Below are positions 1 through 11,600 of a stretch of DNA of 64,000 bases, piece by piece (positions within the stretch are counted from its first letter, which is position 1; each line of letters opens with the position of its first letter). Both the position numbers and the translations under genes were made by a program. The stretch is taken from assembly GCF_006542425.1 (NCBI RefSeq), contig NZ_VFID01000004.1, positions 248,001 to 312,000 on the forward strand. Direction: 5' to 3'. The notes under the pieces are model-generated. The model saw only the letters and a list, made by a program, of their open reading frames with translations, was not told where the DNA came from and made no database searches. The stretch is from Pseudoxanthomonas sp. z9. Lineage in GTDB: Bacteria > Pseudomonadota > Gammaproteobacteria > Xanthomonadales > Xanthomonadaceae.

Positions 1-1096
1 CAACCGCAAGCCGGTCCTGCAGCGGATCGCCATCGTCGCGGCCGGCCCGATCGCCAACCTGGTGCTGTGCGTGGCGCTGCTGTGGGCGATGTTCGTCATC
101 GGCCGCCCGGACTATTCCGCCACCCTGGGACCGACCATCGGTATTGCCGCCGAAGCCGGCCTGCACGGCGGCGACCGCATCGAGGCGGTCGACGGCCGGA
201 CCATCAACACGTGGATGGAAGCGCTGCAGACCCTGACCATGGCGGCGATGGACGGCCGCGATGCGCGGTTGCGGGTCATCGACGCCAATGGCAACGAACA
301 GGATCGGACCCTGGCCCTGTCCAGACTGCCGGTCGGCTTCAACCAGGAAAACGTGGGAGGGGCCGCCGGCCTCTCCTGGCGCCACCTGCTGCTGCCGGCG
401 ACCGTCGCCGCGATCAAGCCGGGCAGCGCCGCGGATGGCGTGCTCAAGCCTGGCGACACCATCACCGCGGTGGATGGCCAAGCCGTGCACCAGTTTGGCG
501 ACCTTTATCCGCTGGTCGACCAATTGGGCCGGCGCGGCGGCGCGGCCATGATCGAGGTCGACCGCGAGGGTTCGCGGCATGCCTTCGAACTGCAACCCCG
601 GCAAATCAAGGATCCGGAAACCGGCAAGGTCGCCTGGGCGCTGGGCCTGGAGCCTCCCAGGTCGCTGCCACCGGCCGAGTACGACGCCCTTCAGCAGTTC
701 GGCCCCCTCGCCGCCGTCCCGGCCGCCCTGCGCGAGACCGGCAAGATGACCGCCGATTCGCTGGGGATGATCCGGCGCATGCTGACCGGGCACGCCTCGG
801 TCAAGAACGTGTCCGGCCCCATCACCATCGCCCGGGTCGCCAACAACACCGCCAAGCGGGGCGTGGCCTGGTTTCTCTATTTCCTGGCGCTGGTGTCGCT
901 CAGCCTGGCCATCCTTAACCTGCTGCCCATCCCCGTCTTGGACGGCGGACACCTGCTGTATTACCTTATTGAGTTGGTCAAGGGCAGTCCGTTGAGCGAA
1001 CGCAGCATGGTGACCGGGCAGTACATCGGCCTGGCCCTGCTGGCGGGCCTGATGGGTCTGGCGTTCTACAACGACATCCTCCGTCTGGTGACTTGA
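1..1096 (+). CDS. rseP: RseP, site-2 intramembrane zinc metalloprotease (5' end missing)
   Basis: RseP cleaves anti-sigma factor RseA within the inner membrane to release sigma-E during envelope stress. The reading frame is open from base 2, so the gene begins upstream of the window and the N-terminal HExxH segment is not visible. What is present starts with the conserved stretch QRIAIVAAGPIANLVL (second membrane segment), followed by two PDZ domains with the GIAAEAGLHGGDRI and IKPGSAADGVLKPGD signatures. Near the C-terminus come the LNLLPIPVLDGGHLL motif, which carries the third zinc-ligand Asp, and a final hydrophobic helix. The gene sits just ahead of bamA, as in most gamma-proteobacteria. 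The identification is firm; only the missing start is uncertain. Confidence 0.95.
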   Translation, partial: NRKPVLQRIAIVAAGPIANLVLCVALLWAMFVIGRPDYSATLGPTIGIAAEAGLHGGDRIEAVDGRTINTWMEALQTLTMAAMDGRDARLRVIDANGNEQDRTLALSRLPVGFNQENVGGAAGLSWRHLLLPATVAAIKPGSAADGVLKPGDTITAVDGQAVHQFGDLYPLVDQLGRRGGAAMIEVDREGSRHAFELQPRQIKDPETGKVAWALGLEPPRSLPPAEYDALQQFGPLAAVPAALRETGKMTADSLGMIRRMLTGHASVKNVSGPITIARVANNTAKRGVAWFLYFLALVSLSLAILNLLPIPVLDGGHLLYYLIELVKGSPLSERSMVTGQYIGLALLAGLMGLAFYNDILRLVT

Positions 1097-1200
1097 TGCT
1101 TTTGAACTTTTTTGTGCCGGTCTGCTCAAAGCCCGCCAGCCCCCAGCATGACTTTTCCCGGCAAACGCCTGCAGTGCAGGCCCGCCACCTACCGGATGTG

Positions 1201-3681
1201 ATGATGACGCGACAGCCCACCCGCCGCCTGCTCGCCCTGGCCCTGGCCTCGGCCCTTACCGCCCCCGCCTGGGCGCAGACGGCCCTGCCCCCCATCGTCG
1301 CTCCCGCCGAAGCAGAGGCAGGCAGCTTCACCGCCAGCGACATCCGCATCGATGGCCTGCAACGCATCTCCGCCGGTACCGTCCTGACCTACCTGCCGAT
1401 CGAACGTGGCGACACCGTCACCTCCTCGCGCGTGGGCGATGCCATCCGTGCGCTGTACAAGACCGGCTTCTTCCAGGACGTACGGCTGGATCGCCAGGAC
1501 AACATCCTGGTGGTCACCGTGGTCGAACGACCCGCCATCAACAAGCTGACCGTCACCGGCAACAAGGACATCAAGACCGAGCAGTTGATGACCGGCCTGA
1601 AGGACATCGGCCTGTCCGAGGGCGACACCTTCGATCGCCTCAGCCTGGACCGTGTCACCCAGGAACTGATCAAGCAGTACAACAACCGCGGCAAGTACAA
1701 CGTCGAAATCACCCCGACGGTCAGCCCGCTGGACCGCAACCGCGTCGACATCACCATCGCCATCAAGGAAGGCAAGGCCGCCAAGATCCGCCACGTCAAC
1801 CTGGTCGGCACCGAGAAATTCCAGAACGAGGACATCCTCAAGACCTGGGAATCCAAGGAGCACAACTGGCTGTCCTGGTACCGTCGTGACGATCAATACT
1901 CCAAGGAAAAGCTCTCCGGCGACATGGAGAAGCTGAACTCCTGGTACCTGGATCGCGGCTACGTCGACTTCAGCATCGATTCCACCCAGGTGTCGATCAG
2001 CCCCGACAAGCGCGACATGTTCCTCACCGCCGGCATCACCGAGGGTGAGCAATACAAGGTCTCCGAGGTCAAGGTCACCGGCGATACCGTGCTGCCGCAG
2101 GAGAACGTCGAGCGCATGGTGATCGTCAAGCCCGGCCAGATCTTCTCGCGCCGGCTGCTGGAAATCACTTCCGATGGCATTACCGCCACCCTCAGCAACA
2201 TCGGCTACGCGTTCGCCCAGGTCAACCCGATTCCGTCGGTGGACCGCGAGAAGCGCACCGTCGCGCTGAACTTCCAGGTCGTGCCCGGCCCGCGCGTCAA
2301 CGTCCGCCGCATCGTCTTCAAGGGCAACGCGCGCACCTCCGACGAGGTCATGCGCCGCGAGATGCGCCAGTTCGAAGGCTCCTGGTATTCGCAGGCGGCG
2401 ATCGACCGTTCCAAGATCCGCCTGCAGCGCCTGGGCTACTTCGAGACCGTCGATGTCGAGACACCCGCGGTCCCCGGCACCAACGACCAGGTCGACGTGG
2501 TCTATACGGTCAAGGAAACCACTTCGGGCAGCTTCGTGTTCGGCCTGGGCTACTCGCAGCTGTCCGGCATGACCACCTCGATCCAGCTGTCGCAGAACAA
2601 CTTCCTCGGCAGCGGCAACCGCGTGTCGGTGGAGGCGCAGCGCAGCGACTACCTGCAGCGCTACTCGTTCTCGTTCCTGAACCCGTTCTTCACCGACGAG
2701 GGCATGTCGCTCGGCTACAACCTGTGGTGGCGCGAGTACGACTATTCCGACTTCAACACCGCGCAGTACTCCAGCACGAGCGCCGCGGCGCAGGCCGTCC
2801 TGGGCCTGCCGTTGACCGAAACCGACAGCGTGTCGCTGCTGTTCGGCATCGATCGCAACCAGATCAACTACAACAGCGCGACGCCGAGTTCGATCGTGGA
2901 TTACATCAACGCGATCGGCCAGCGCACCTTCCACGCCTGGCGCTCGGAAATCGGCTGGGCGCGCGATACCCGCAACGACTACTTCATGCCCACCGCCGGT
3001 ACCTACCAGCGCGTGTCGGCCGAAATCACCCTGCCCGGTTCGACGGTGGAGTACTACAAGCTCAATTACGAGTTCTCCAAGTACTGGCCGCTCACCCCGT
3101 CGCTGGTCCTGAATACCCGCTTCGATTTCGGTTATGGCGATAGCTGGGGTAGCGACACCAGCCGCAACGTCTGTCGCATGCTGCCCACCGACCCTTCGAT
3201 TCCCGGCCAGGCCAATCCGGCGGCAGCGACGGACAGCACCGGCGCCTGCGCACCTGGTTCGGTGCTGGATCGCACCCTGACCGCCACCGGCCTGCCGTTC
3301 TTCGAGAACTTCTACGCCGGCGGCGTGCGTTCGGTGCGCGGCTTCAGTGACAACACGCTGGGACCGCGTTCGGAAGCCAATGGCTACTACTGGCGCGGCC
3401 AGCCGCTGGGCGGCTCGCTGAAGACGGTCGGTTCGCTGGAAATGTATTTCCCGCGCCTGTTCGATTCCAACGCGGCACGCATTTCGGCATTCTTCGACTT
3501 CGGCAACGTGTTCGACGGCTACGACAACTTCGATGCCGGTGAACTGCGTGCGTCCGCGGGCGTGGCGCTGCTGTGGCGCGCACCGGTCGGTCCGATCTCG
3601 ATCAGCTATGCGTTCCCGCTGAAGAAGAAGGACGGCGACGAAATCGAACGCCTGCAGTTCACCTTCGGCGGCGGCTTCTGA
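1201..3681 (+). CDS. bamA: BamA, outer-membrane beta-barrel assembly factor
   Basis: Central Omp85-family component of the BAM complex, which folds and inserts beta-barrel proteins into the outer membrane. The 826-residue product has a signal peptide (RRLLALALASALTAPAWAQ), five POTRA repeats over roughly residues 40-440, and a 16-strand barrel. The loop-6 VRGF motif is at residues 712-715 and the chain ends in a C-terminal Phe (FTFGGGF). The frame is open further upstream, to a TTG at 1093 overlapping the rseP stop, but that extension is not signal-like. The ATG at 1201 (or the adjacent one at 1204) directly precedes the signal peptide and was chosen. skp, which lies between bamA and lpxD in enterics, is absent here. 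Confidence 0.95.
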   Translation: MMTRQPTRRLLALALASALTAPAWAQTALPPIVAPAEAEAGSFTASDIRIDGLQRISAGTVLTYLPIERGDTVTSSRVGDAIRALYKTGFFQDVRLDRQDNILVVTVVERPAINKLTVTGNKDIKTEQLMTGLKDIGLSEGDTFDRLSLDRVTQELIKQYNNRGKYNVEITPTVSPLDRNRVDITIAIKEGKAAKIRHVNLVGTEKFQNEDILKTWESKEHNWLSWYRRDDQYSKEKLSGDMEKLNSWYLDRGYVDFSIDSTQVSISPDKRDMFLTAGITEGEQYKVSEVKVTGDTVLPQENVERMVIVKPGQIFSRRLLEITSDGITATLSNIGYAFAQVNPIPSVDREKRTVALNFQVVPGPRVNVRRIVFKGNARTSDEVMRREMRQFEGSWYSQAAIDRSKIRLQRLGYFETVDVETPAVPGTNDQVDVVYTVKETTSGSFVFGLGYSQLSGMTTSIQLSQNNFLGSGNRVSVEAQRSDYLQRYSFSFLNPFFTDEGMSLGYNLWWREYDYSDFNTAQYSSTSAAAQAVLGLPLTETDSVSLLFGIDRNQINYNSATPSSIVDYINAIGQRTFHAWRSEIGWARDTRNDYFMPTAGTYQRVSAEITLPGSTVEYYKLNYEFSKYWPLTPSLVLNTRFDFGYGDSWGSDTSRNVCRMLPTDPSIPGQANPAAATDSTGACAPGSVLDRTLTATGLPFFENFYAGGVRSVRGFSDNTLGPRSEANGYYWRGQPLGGSLKTVGSLEMYFPRLFDSNAARISAFFDFGNVFDGYDNFDAGELRASAGVALLWRAPVGPISISYAFPLKKKDGDEIERLQFTFGGGF

Positions 3682-3695
3682 TCGAAGGCGCCGCG

Positions 3696-3720
3696 TACGG
3701 GGGCTCCATCGCCCCCCGTA
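3696..3720 (+). terminator. Hairpin between bamA and lpxD
   Basis: An 8-bp perfect stem (TACGGGGG / CCCCCGTA) encloses a 9-base loop 15 bases after the bamA stop. There is no T-tract, so it may attenuate transcription or protect the 3' end rather than terminate fully. Its position suggests bamA and lpxD expression are partly separated. Confidence 0.4.
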
Positions 3721-3793
3721 TGGTGTAGCCCGTATTTCCCGTGTCCCGGGGGGTACGGTGACCAAAGGGAGCGAGGCGCTACAATTGCGCCCC

Positions 3794-4810
3794 ATGACCG
3801 TTTCCCCCCTTTCCGCCGCCGCGCTCGCCGAGCGCTTCTCGCTGGGCCTGCATGGCGATGGCGCCGTGGCCGTCGACGGCGTGGCGACCCTCGCCCGCGC
3901 CGGCCGCCACCAGCTCGCCTTCCTGGCCAACTCCCGCTACCGCTCGCAGCTGGCCGAATCGGCCGCGGGCATTGTCGTGCTGCGTGCCGATGACGCCGAA
4001 GCGGCGCCGGGCACGGCACTCATCGCCAAGGATCCGTACACGGCTTTCGCCAAGATCGCGGCGCTGTTCGAACAACGCCCCGCCCGCCCAGCGGGCATCC
4101 ATCCCAGCGCGGTGATCGATCCCTCGGCCCGGGTATCGCCCGGCGCGCATGTCGGTCCCTTCGTCAGCATCGGCGCCCGTGCCGAACTCGGCGAGGGTTG
4201 CATCATCGGCCCGCACTGCGTCATCGGCGACGATTGCGTCGTCGGGGCCGGCAGCGAGCTGATCGCGCGGGTCACCCTGGTCGTCCGTGTGCGCCTGGGT
4301 CAGCGTGTGCTGATCCACCCGGGCGCTGTGCTGGGCGCCGACGGTTTCGGGCTGGCGATGGATGCCGGCCACTGGATCAAGGTACCGCAACAGGGTGGCG
4401 TGGTGGTCGGCGACGACTGCGAGATTGGCGCCAACACCACCATTGATCGCGGCGCGCTCGACGATACCGTGCTGGAAGAAGACGTTCGCCTGGACAACCA
4501 GATCCAGATCGGCCACAACGTGCGCATCGGCGCGCATACCGCGATGGCCGGCTGCAGCGCCGCCGCCGGCAGCGCGAAGATCGGCCGCTACTGCCTGATT
4601 GGCGGCGCCGCCGGCGTCCTCGGCCACCTGGAAATCTGCGATCGGGTGGTCATCACCGCGATGTCGCTGGTCACCAGCTCCATCCATGAGCCGGGCGAAT
4701 ACTCGTCCGGCACCCCGCTTACCGACAACCGGACCTGGCGCAAGAACGCCGCCCGGTTCAAGCAACTCGACGCACTGGCACGCCGTGTGCTGGCCGCGGA
4801 CAAGGAATGA
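3794..4810 (+). CDS. lpxD: LpxD, UDP-3-O-acylglucosamine N-acyltransferase
   Basis: Third step of lipid A synthesis: transfers a 3-hydroxyacyl chain from ACP to the 2-amino group of UDP-3-O-acyl-glucosamine in the cytoplasm. At 338 residues it matches the family (341 in E. coli). It has the N-terminal uridine-binding domain, then many hexapeptide repeats of a left-handed beta-helix ([20 protein letters not shown] and following). The motif [10 protein letters not shown] places the catalytic His at about residue 241. The frame extends upstream to 3758, but the ATG at 3794 gives the normal N-terminus. Its TGA overlaps the fabZ ATG, indicating translational coupling. Confidence 0.95.
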   Translation: MTVSPLSAAALAERFSLGLHGDGAVAVDGVATLARAGRHQLAFLANSRYRSQLAESAAGIVVLRADDAEAAPGTALIAKDPYTAFAKIAALFEQRPARPAGIHPSAVIDPSARVSPGAHVGPFVSIGARAELGEGCIIGPHCVIGDDCVVGAGSELIARVTLVVRVRLGQRVLIHPGAVLGADGFGLAMDAGHWIKVPQQGGVVVGDDCEIGANTTIDRGALDDTVLEEDVRLDNQIQIGHNVRIGAHTAMAGCSAAAGSAKIGRYCLIGGAAGVLGHLEICDRVVITAMSLVTSSIHEPGEYSSGTPLTDNRTWRKNAARFKQLDALARRVLAADKE

Positions 4811-5271
4811 ACATGACCGAAACCGAAGTAAAGCTGCCCATCGACGTCGTCACCATCCAGAAGCTGCTGCCGCACCGCTATCCATTCCTGCTGGTGGACA
4901 AGGTGGTGGAGTTCGAAGCGCACAAGCGCATCGTCGGCATCAAGAACGTGACCATCAACGAGCCATTCTTCCAGGGCCACTTCCCCGGCCATCCGGTGAT
5001 GCCCGGTGTACTGGTGATCGAGGCCCTGGCACAGGCCGGCGGCGTGCTGACCCAGATTTCGCGGGGCCTGTGCGGTGGCGACAGGCTGTTCTACCTGGTC
5101 AAGGTCGACAACGTCCGCTTCTCGCGCATGGTGGTACCCGGCGACGTGCTGGAGCTGCATGTGGAAATCAAGCGGGTCATCCGCAACATGACCCTGTACA
5201 CCTGCGTGGCCAAGGTCGCCGGCAACGAGGTCGCCAGCGCCGAGGTGTTGTGCGCCGAGACCCCGGCATGA
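4807..5271 (+). CDS. fabZ: FabZ, 3-hydroxyacyl-ACP dehydratase
   Basis: Dehydrates beta-hydroxyacyl-ACP to trans-2-enoyl-ACP in type II fatty acid synthesis, competing with the Lpx enzymes for 3-hydroxyacyl-ACP. The 154-residue hotdog-fold protein carries [17 protein letters not shown], with catalytic His58 and Glu72 at the family's 14-residue spacing. The start overlaps the lpxD stop by ATGA; an ATG two codons in (4813) is an alternative. Its own stop overlaps lpxA in the same way, so lipid A and fatty acid steps are produced from one coupled message. Confidence 0.96.
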   Translation: MNMTETEVKLPIDVVTIQKLLPHRYPFLLVDKVVEFEAHKRIVGIKNVTINEPFFQGHFPGHPVMPGVLVIEALAQAGGVLTQISRGLCGGDRLFYLVKVDNVRFSRMVVPGDVLELHVEIKRVIRNMTLYTCVAKVAGNEVASAEVLCAETPA

Positions 5272-6050
5272 GCACCGATATCCATCCGAGCGCGGTCATC
5301 GATCCGGGCGCGCGCCTGGGGTCTAACGTGCGCGTCGGTCCGTTCAGCCTGATCGGCGCCGGCGTCGAGATCGGCGATGGCAGCGTCATCGGCCCGCATT
5401 GCAGCGTGACCGGTCCCACCCGCATCGGCCGCGACAACCACCTGGTCGGCCATGTCGCCGCGGGCGGGGATCCACAGGACAAGAAGTTCGCCGGCGAGCG
5501 CACCGAACTGGTCATCGGCGATCGCAACATCATCCGCGAGTTCGTCACCCTCAACCGGGGCACCGGCACCGGCGGCGGCATCACCCGCATCGGCGACGAC
5601 AACCTGCTGCTGGCCTATACGCATGTCGCGCACGACTGCGTCATCGGCAACCACTGCGTGTTCTCCAACAACTCGACCCTGGCCGGGCACGTCACCGTCG
5701 AGGACTGGGTGATCATGAGCGGCTTCTCCGGCGCCCACCAGTTCTGCCGCATCGGCGCGCACGCCTTCATCGGCATGGGCGCGCTGGTCAATGGCGACGT
5801 CCCGCCGTACACCATGGTCGGCAGCGATTCACTGGGCCGGCCACGTGGCATCAACAGCGAGGGTTTGAAGCGTCGCGGCTTCGACAGCGAACGCATCAGC
5901 GCGATCAAGCGTGCCTACCGCACCCTGTACGTGGCTGGACTGCCGCTGGCCGAGGCCAAGCAGCAACTGGCCGAACAGGCGCAGTCCAGCGATGACGTTC
6001 GTGCCCTGCTCGACTTCATCGAACGCGGCGAGAGGCCGCTGCTGAGATGA
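5268..6050 (+). CDS. lpxA: LpxA, UDP-N-acetylglucosamine acyltransferase
   Basis: First step of lipid A synthesis: O-acylation of UDP-GlcNAc with a 3-hydroxyacyl-ACP. The 260-residue product is a left-handed beta-helix of hexapeptide repeats starting at [26 protein letters not shown] positions the catalytic His at about residue 122 (His125 in E. coli), and the helical C-terminal domain follows. The start codon overlaps the fabZ stop (ATGA), and the stop overlaps lpxB in the same manner, so the start is well fixed. Confidence 0.96.
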   Translation: MSTDIHPSAVIDPGARLGSNVRVGPFSLIGAGVEIGDGSVIGPHCSVTGPTRIGRDNHLVGHVAAGGDPQDKKFAGERTELVIGDRNIIREFVTLNRGTGTGGGITRIGDDNLLLAYTHVAHDCVIGNHCVFSNNSTLAGHVTVEDWVIMSGFSGAHQFCRIGAHAFIGMGALVNGDVPPYTMVGSDSLGRPRGINSEGLKRRGFDSERISAIKRAYRTLYVAGLPLAEAKQQLAEQAQSSDDVRALLDFIERGERPLLR

Positions 6051-7222
6051 ATTCCCCCGCGCGCCGCCCGCGCATCGCGCTGGTGGCCGGCGAGGCTTCC
6101 GGCGACGGGCTGGGTGCCGGCCTCATCGCCGCATTGCGCGAACGCTGGCCCGATGCCGAGTTCGCCGGCATCGGCGGCGATGGCATGCGGCGCGAAGGCT
6201 GCCAGACCTGGTTCGACGCGGGTGAGCTGGCGGTGATGGGCCTGTCCGAGGTGCTGCGCCATCTACCCCGCCTGCTGAAGCTGCGGCGCGCGTTCCGTGA
6301 TCGCGTGCTGGCCTGGCGACCGGATGTGTTCATCGGCATCGACGCCCCCGACTTCAACCTGGGCGTGGAGCGCTGGCTCAAGCAGCGCGGGATCCGCACC
6401 GTGCATTACGTCAGCCCCTCGGTCTGGGCCTGGCGCGAGAAGCGCGCGCAGAAGATCGGCGCCAGCGCCGATCGCGTGCTGTGCCTGTTTCCGATGGAAC
6501 CGCCGATCTACGCCCGGCATGGCGTCGATGCGCGCTTCGTCGGTCATCCGATGGCCGACGACATGCCGCTGCAACCGGACCGCGCCGCCGCCCGGCAGGC
6601 GCTGGATCTGCCGGCCGACGCGCCGGTGCTGGCACTGTTGCCCGGCAGCCGGTTGGGTGAAATCCAGCGGCTCGCACCGCCTTTCCTGGCGGCGGCCCAG
6701 CGCGTCGCCCGCGCGGTCCCGGGACTGCGCGTATGCGTTCCGGCCGCCAACGCCGCCTGCCGCGAACTGCTGGAAACCCTGTTCGCCGATCCGCAACTGG
6801 CGGTACCGAACCTGGACCTGCTCGATGGCCGCGCCCGCACCGCGCTGTATGCAGCCGACGTGGTCCTGCTGGCCTCCGGCACGGCAACCCTGGAAACCAT
6901 GCTGGCGAAGCGCCCGATGGTGGTGGGCTACAAGGTCGCGCCGATGACCTATCGCATCGTCAAGGCACTGGGGTTGCTGAAGGTGGAGCGCTATGCCCTG
7001 CCCAACGTACTGGCCGGCGAGGATCTGGCGCCGGAACTGATGCAGGACGACTGCACGCCCGACAAGCTGGCCGACGCCGTGCTGCACTGGTTCCGCGCGC
7101 CACAGGATGCCGCCGCCCTGCAGCCGAAATACCTGCACCTGCACGAGCAATTGCGCCAGGACGCTTCCGCGCGTGCCGCCGATGCCGTGACGGAACTGCT
7201 GGAACCCGCTGCCGTCCGCTAG
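6047..7222 (+). CDS. lpxB: LpxB, lipid-A-disaccharide synthase
   Basis: GT19 glycosyltransferase that condenses UDP-2,3-diacylglucosamine with lipid X to form the lipid A disaccharide at the inner face of the inner membrane. It has 391 residues (382 in E. coli). Family signatures include [16 protein letters not shown] near the N-terminus, the [13 protein letters not shown] segment, and the donor-binding [20 protein letters not shown] region. It overlaps the lpxA stop by ATGA. rnhB follows 9 bases after its stop. Confidence 0.96.
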   Translation: MNSPARRPRIALVAGEASGDGLGAGLIAALRERWPDAEFAGIGGDGMRREGCQTWFDAGELAVMGLSEVLRHLPRLLKLRRAFRDRVLAWRPDVFIGIDAPDFNLGVERWLKQRGIRTVHYVSPSVWAWREKRAQKIGASADRVLCLFPMEPPIYARHGVDARFVGHPMADDMPLQPDRAAARQALDLPADAPVLALLPGSRLGEIQRLAPPFLAAAQRVARAVPGLRVCVPAANAACRELLETLFADPQLAVPNLDLLDGRARTALYAADVVLLASGTATLETMLAKRPMVVGYKVAPMTYRIVKALGLLKVERYALPNVLAGEDLAPELMQDDCTPDKLADAVLHWFRAPQDAAALQPKYLHLHEQLRQDASARAADAVTELLEPAAVR

Positions 7223-7231
7223 AATCGCGCC

Positions 7232-7849
7232 ATGCTTCCGAACGGTTCGCTGTTTCCCGCCCCCGTGTTCCGCCTGATCGCAGGCGTGGACGAAGCCGGC
7301 CGCGGCCCGCTGGCCGGACCGGTATCGGTGGCGGCGGTGATCCTGGATCCGGATCGCCCCATCGATGGCCTCAACGATTCCAAGCAACTGACCGAAGTCC
7401 AGCGCGAGGCGCTGTATCCGCTGATCATCGAGCGCGCGCTCGCCTGGCGGGTCGAATTCGTGCAGCGCGAGGAAATCGACACCCTCAACATCCTGCAGGC
7501 CACGATGGAAGGCATGCGCCGCGCGGTCCGCGCGTTGCAGCCCGCAGCTGAACTCGCTCGTATCGACGGCAACCGGATTCCCACCCGCCTGCCCTGCCCC
7601 GCCGAGGCGCTGGTGGGCGGCGATCGGCTCGATGCCGCGATCATGGCCGCCTCCATCCTCGCCAAGGTTACCCGCGACCGCGCGATGGTTGAATTGCACG
7701 CGAAGTTCCCGCAGTACGGTTTCGCCAGCCACAAGGGCTATTCCACGCCCGAACACCTGGCCGCGCTCACCCTGCATGGCCCCTGCCCGCTGCACCGCCG
7801 CAGCTTCGCGCCCGTGCGCATCGCGCTGGAAGCGCACGGCATGGCCTGA
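7232..7849 (+). CDS. rnhB: RNase HII
   Basis: Removes ribonucleotides embedded in DNA and RNA of RNA-DNA hybrids. The 205-residue protein shows the type 2 RNase H motif [14 protein letters not shown] (catalytic Asp20-Glu21), then [16 protein letters not shown] with further acidic metal ligands, and the substrate-binding [14 protein letters not shown] segment. It is the last gene of the lpx cluster; the lpxB-rnhB-dnaE neighbourhood is widely conserved in gamma-proteobacteria. Confidence 0.95.
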   Translation: MLPNGSLFPAPVFRLIAGVDEAGRGPLAGPVSVAAVILDPDRPIDGLNDSKQLTEVQREALYPLIIERALAWRVEFVQREEIDTLNILQATMEGMRRAVRALQPAAELARIDGNRIPTRLPCPAEALVGGDRLDAAIMAASILAKVTRDRAMVELHAKFPQYGFASHKGYSTPEHLAALTLHGPCPLHRRSFAPVRIALEAHGMA

Positions 7850-8042
7850 GCGCGGAGTTCCCGCGCCCACCCGCCGCCGGTCGGATGAACAGGACGCCCT
7901 GTCCTTGGTCACGCCGACTTCCAGCAGTCGAAAGGATTCCCGCAACCCTGCACGCTGTTCCCGCATCTTCTCCAGGAGCAATGCCGGCTTCCAAGGATCA
8001 CGGTGACACGCACCGGCCCCCGACGGTCTCGCGAGAACTGCC

Positions 8043-8558
8043 ATGAACCTGCATCCCAACACCCTCGCTCCGGATTCCGGAGCGCCGTCCCCCGAGCCCC
8101 GTTCCGGTCCCAGCGCCGGCAACGGCCTCTCCCTCCATCAACGCCTGGACGCGCTGGTCCGCGAGATTTGTCCGCAGGCGCCATCGCCGGGCACCGATGG
8201 TCCGGAACGAATCGCCGCACTGCTGGAAGACGCCAGTTGGGAGTGCGAACCCGAGGTGAGGGCGGGCCTGGCCACCTTGCTGGCGCGGCTCGCTCAACCC
8301 GCCGGGCAGCCGCCGGACACCCTGCCGCAGGACCTGTCCTGGCCCCGCCTGTGGCGTGAAGTCGAGGCCCACGATGACTTCCTGCGCCTGCGTGGTGTCG
8401 AGTCAAGCCTGCGGCACGAGGAGGTTGGCGCCTTCCCGTTCGATCGGCACGACTGGGAACACGCGCGCGAGGAGGAATGCGCCCTGCGCGAGCACCACCG
8501 CCAGGTCCGCGAAACCAGCTACGTGCCCGCGCAACCGGAGATGTTCCGGGTGCATTGA
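8043..8558 (+). CDS. Hypothetical protein between rnhB and dnaE
   Basis: The family is not recognised. The 171-residue product has a Pro/Ser/Gly-rich, probably disordered N-terminus (about residues 1-28). A predicted helical segment (LSLHQRLDALVREICPQ) and a highly charged Asp/Glu/Arg/His-rich C-terminal half (HDDFLRLRGVESSLRHEEVG) follow. There is no signal peptide or membrane segment, so it is probably cytoplasmic. Composition looks like genuine coding sequence rather than a shadow frame, but competing frames exist on both strands, so confidence is moderate. The 190 bases before it hold no other feature I can support. Confidence 0.5.
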   Translation: MNLHPNTLAPDSGAPSPEPRSGPSAGNGLSLHQRLDALVREICPQAPSPGTDGPERIAALLEDASWECEPEVRAGLATLLARLAQPAGQPPDTLPQDLSWPRLWREVEAHDDFLRLRGVESSLRHEEVGAFPFDRHDWEHAREEECALREHHRQVRETSYVPAQPEMFRVH

Positions 8559-8689
8559 GCCGGCCATTTGGACGGCCCGCACCTGCCATGCGCCCCGGCA
8601 GTCCGGGCCCGCCGGCCCGGGCGCCGATGTCAAGCCTTGCCCCTCCCCACCCCCGCCGGTAACCTGCCCGGACAGTCTTCCGAGCCGGC

Positions 8690-11600
8690 ATGTCCTCCCG
8701 CTTCGTTCATCTCCACCTGCACACCGAGTTCTCGATGGCGGATTCGATCATCCGCGTGCCCGAGAAACCGGATCAGGCCGACCCCAAGAAAGCCAAGCAG
8801 GCCAACCTGCTCAGCCGCGCGGTGGAATTGCGCATGCCGGCGCTCGCGGTCACCGATCGCAACAACCTGTTCGCCCTGGTCAAGTTCTACAAGGCCGCCG
8901 AGGCCGTGGGCATCAAGCCCATCGCCGGCGCCGACGTGCTGGTGGCCGAGGGCAACGAGACGCCATGGCCGGTGACCCTGCTGTGCCGGGATCGCGAAGG
9001 TTACCTGTCGTTGTCGCGCCTGCTCACCCGCGCGTGGATGGAGGGCCACCGCAACGACGGTGTCGCCATCGATCCGCAATGGCTGCACGAGGATCGCCAG
9101 GGCCTGTTCGCCCTGATGGGCCGCCAGAGCCACGCCGGCCGACTGGCGCTGAGCGGACGGCACGAACTGGCCGAACAGCACCTGGCCGAATGGCAACGCA
9201 GCTTCGGCGAGGATCTGCATCTCGAACTGACCCGCACCCAGCGTGACGGCGAGGAGGCGTTCAACGCCTTCGCGCTGCATGCCTCGGCCAAGCGCGGCCT
9301 GCCGGTCATCGCCAGCAACGATGTCCGCTTCCTGTCGCCGGACGGGTTCGACGCGCACGAGGCGCGCGTGTGCATCGCCTCCGGCCGCGTGCTGGACGAC
9401 CCGAAGCGGCCGCGCGAGTACAGTCCCGAGCAGTACATGAAGTCGGCCGAGGAAATGGCCGCGCTGTTCGCCGACGTGCCCGACGCCATCGACAACACGC
9501 TGGCGCTGGCGCAGCGCTGCAACATCGAGATGCGGCTGGGCACCTACTTCCTGCCCGCCTATCCGGTGCCCGAAAACGAGACCCTGGACAGCTGGATCCG
9601 CAGCCAGGCCCGCGCCGGCCTGGAAGAACGGCTGGGGAAGAACCCGCTCGCCCCGGGCAAGTCCCGCGAGGACTACTTCGAGCGGCTGGAATTCGAGCTG
9701 GACACCATCATCAAGATGGGCTTCCCCGGCTACTTCCTGATCGTGGGCGACTTCATCCAGTGGGGCAAGAACCACGGCATCCCGATCGGCCCGGGCCGCG
9801 GGTCGGGTGCCGGTTCGCTGGTGGCGTGGGCGCTGAAGATCACCGATCTGGATCCGCTGCCCTACAACCTGCTGTTCGAGCGCTTCCTCAACCCGGAACG
9901 CGTGTCGATGCCCGACTTCGACATCGACTTCTGCATGGACCGGCGCGACGAGGTGATCGACTACGTCGCGCGCAAGTACGGCCGCGACCGGGTCAGCCAG
10001 ATCATCACCTACGGCACCATGGCGGCGAAGGCGGTGGTGCGCGACGCCGGCCGCGTGCTGGGCTTCCCCTACGGTCTGGTCGATGGCGTCGCCAAGCTGA
10101 TCCCGAACATCCTCGGCGTGACGCTGAAGGACGCGATGGGCGAAGGCAACAGCGAAATGGCTTCGCAGGAGCTGATCGAACGCTACAACAGCGAGGACGA
10201 TGTCCGCGATCTGATCGATCTGGCGCGCCAGCTGGAAGACCTGACCCGCAACGCCGGCAAGCACGCCGGCGGCGTGGTCATCGCGCCGTCGCCGCTGTCG
10301 GACTTCTGCCCGCTGTTCGCCGAACACGACGAAGGCATGCTGGGCCGGAACCCGGTCACCCAGTTCGACAAGAATGACGTCGAGGAAGTCGGCCTGGTGA
10401 AGTTCGACTTCCTGGGCCTGCGCACGCTCACCATCATCGACTGGGCGGTCAAGGCCATCAACCGCCGCCACGAGCGCGCGGGCCTGCCGCCGGTCGACAT
10501 CGCGACGATTCCGCTGGACGACGCCGCCACCTATCGCCAGGTGTTCGCATCCGGCAACACCGGCGCGGTGTTCCAGTTCGAATCCTCCGGCATGCGCCGG
10601 CTGCTGAAGGACGCCAAGCCCGACCGTTTCGAGGATCTGATCGCGCTGGTGTCGCTGTACCGACCCGGCCCGATGGACCTGATTCCCAGCTTCGTCGACC
10701 GCAAGCACGGGCGCGAGGAAGTCGAATATCCGGATCCGCGCACCGAAGCAATCCTGAAGGACACCTACGGCATCATGGTGTACCAGGAGCAGGTAATGCA
10801 GATGGCGCAGATCGTCGGCGCCTACTCGCTCGGCGGTGCCGACCTGCTGCGTCGCGCGATGGGCAAGAAGGTGCCGGCCGAAATGGCCAAGCACCGCGAG
10901 ATCTTCCGCGAGGGCGCCGGCAAGGGCGGTGTCGACGAGAAGAAGGCCGACGAAATCTTCGACCTGATGGAGAAGTTCGCGGGCTACGGCTTCAACAAGT
11001 CGCACGCCGCCGCCTACGCGCTGGTGTCGTACCAGACCGCGTGGCTGAAGTGCCATTACCCGGCCGAGTTCATGGCCGCGGTGCTGTCCTCGGACATGGA
11101 CAACACCGACAAGGTGGTCGGCTTCCTGGACGAGGCGCGCGGACTGTCGCTGACCGTGCTGCCGCCGGAGATCAACCATTCGGACTACATGTTCGAGGCG
11201 ACCGACCCGCGCACCATCCGCTATGGCATCGGTGCGATCAAGGGCGTCGGCCAGGGCCTGTGCGAGACCATCGTCGCCGAACGCCAGCAGGGTGGCGAAT
11301 TCCGCGATCTTCTGGATTTCTGCAAGCGGGTCGATTCCTCCAAGCTCAACCGGCGCGCACTGGAAGCGATGGTGAACGCCGGCGCGCTCGACGCGCTGGG
11401 CCGCAACCGCGCCTCGCTGATGCTGCAGTTGCCCGAAGTGCTGAAGGCCACCGACCAGTTGGCCAAGGAGCGCGCGGCCGGCCAGAGCTCGCTGTTCGGT
11501 GGCGGCGATGCCGCGCCCGCGCTGGAAGTGGTGCTGACCGAATCGGACGAATGGCCACTGAGCCAGTTGCTCAATGGCGAACGCGAGACGCTGGGCCACT

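Noticed and set aside
1189..3930. A 913-codon minus-strand frame antisense to bamA
   Set aside because: Low-complexity Arg/Ala/Asp/His-rich translation with no domain, mirroring bamA codons in a high-GC genome; bamA itself is unmistakable.
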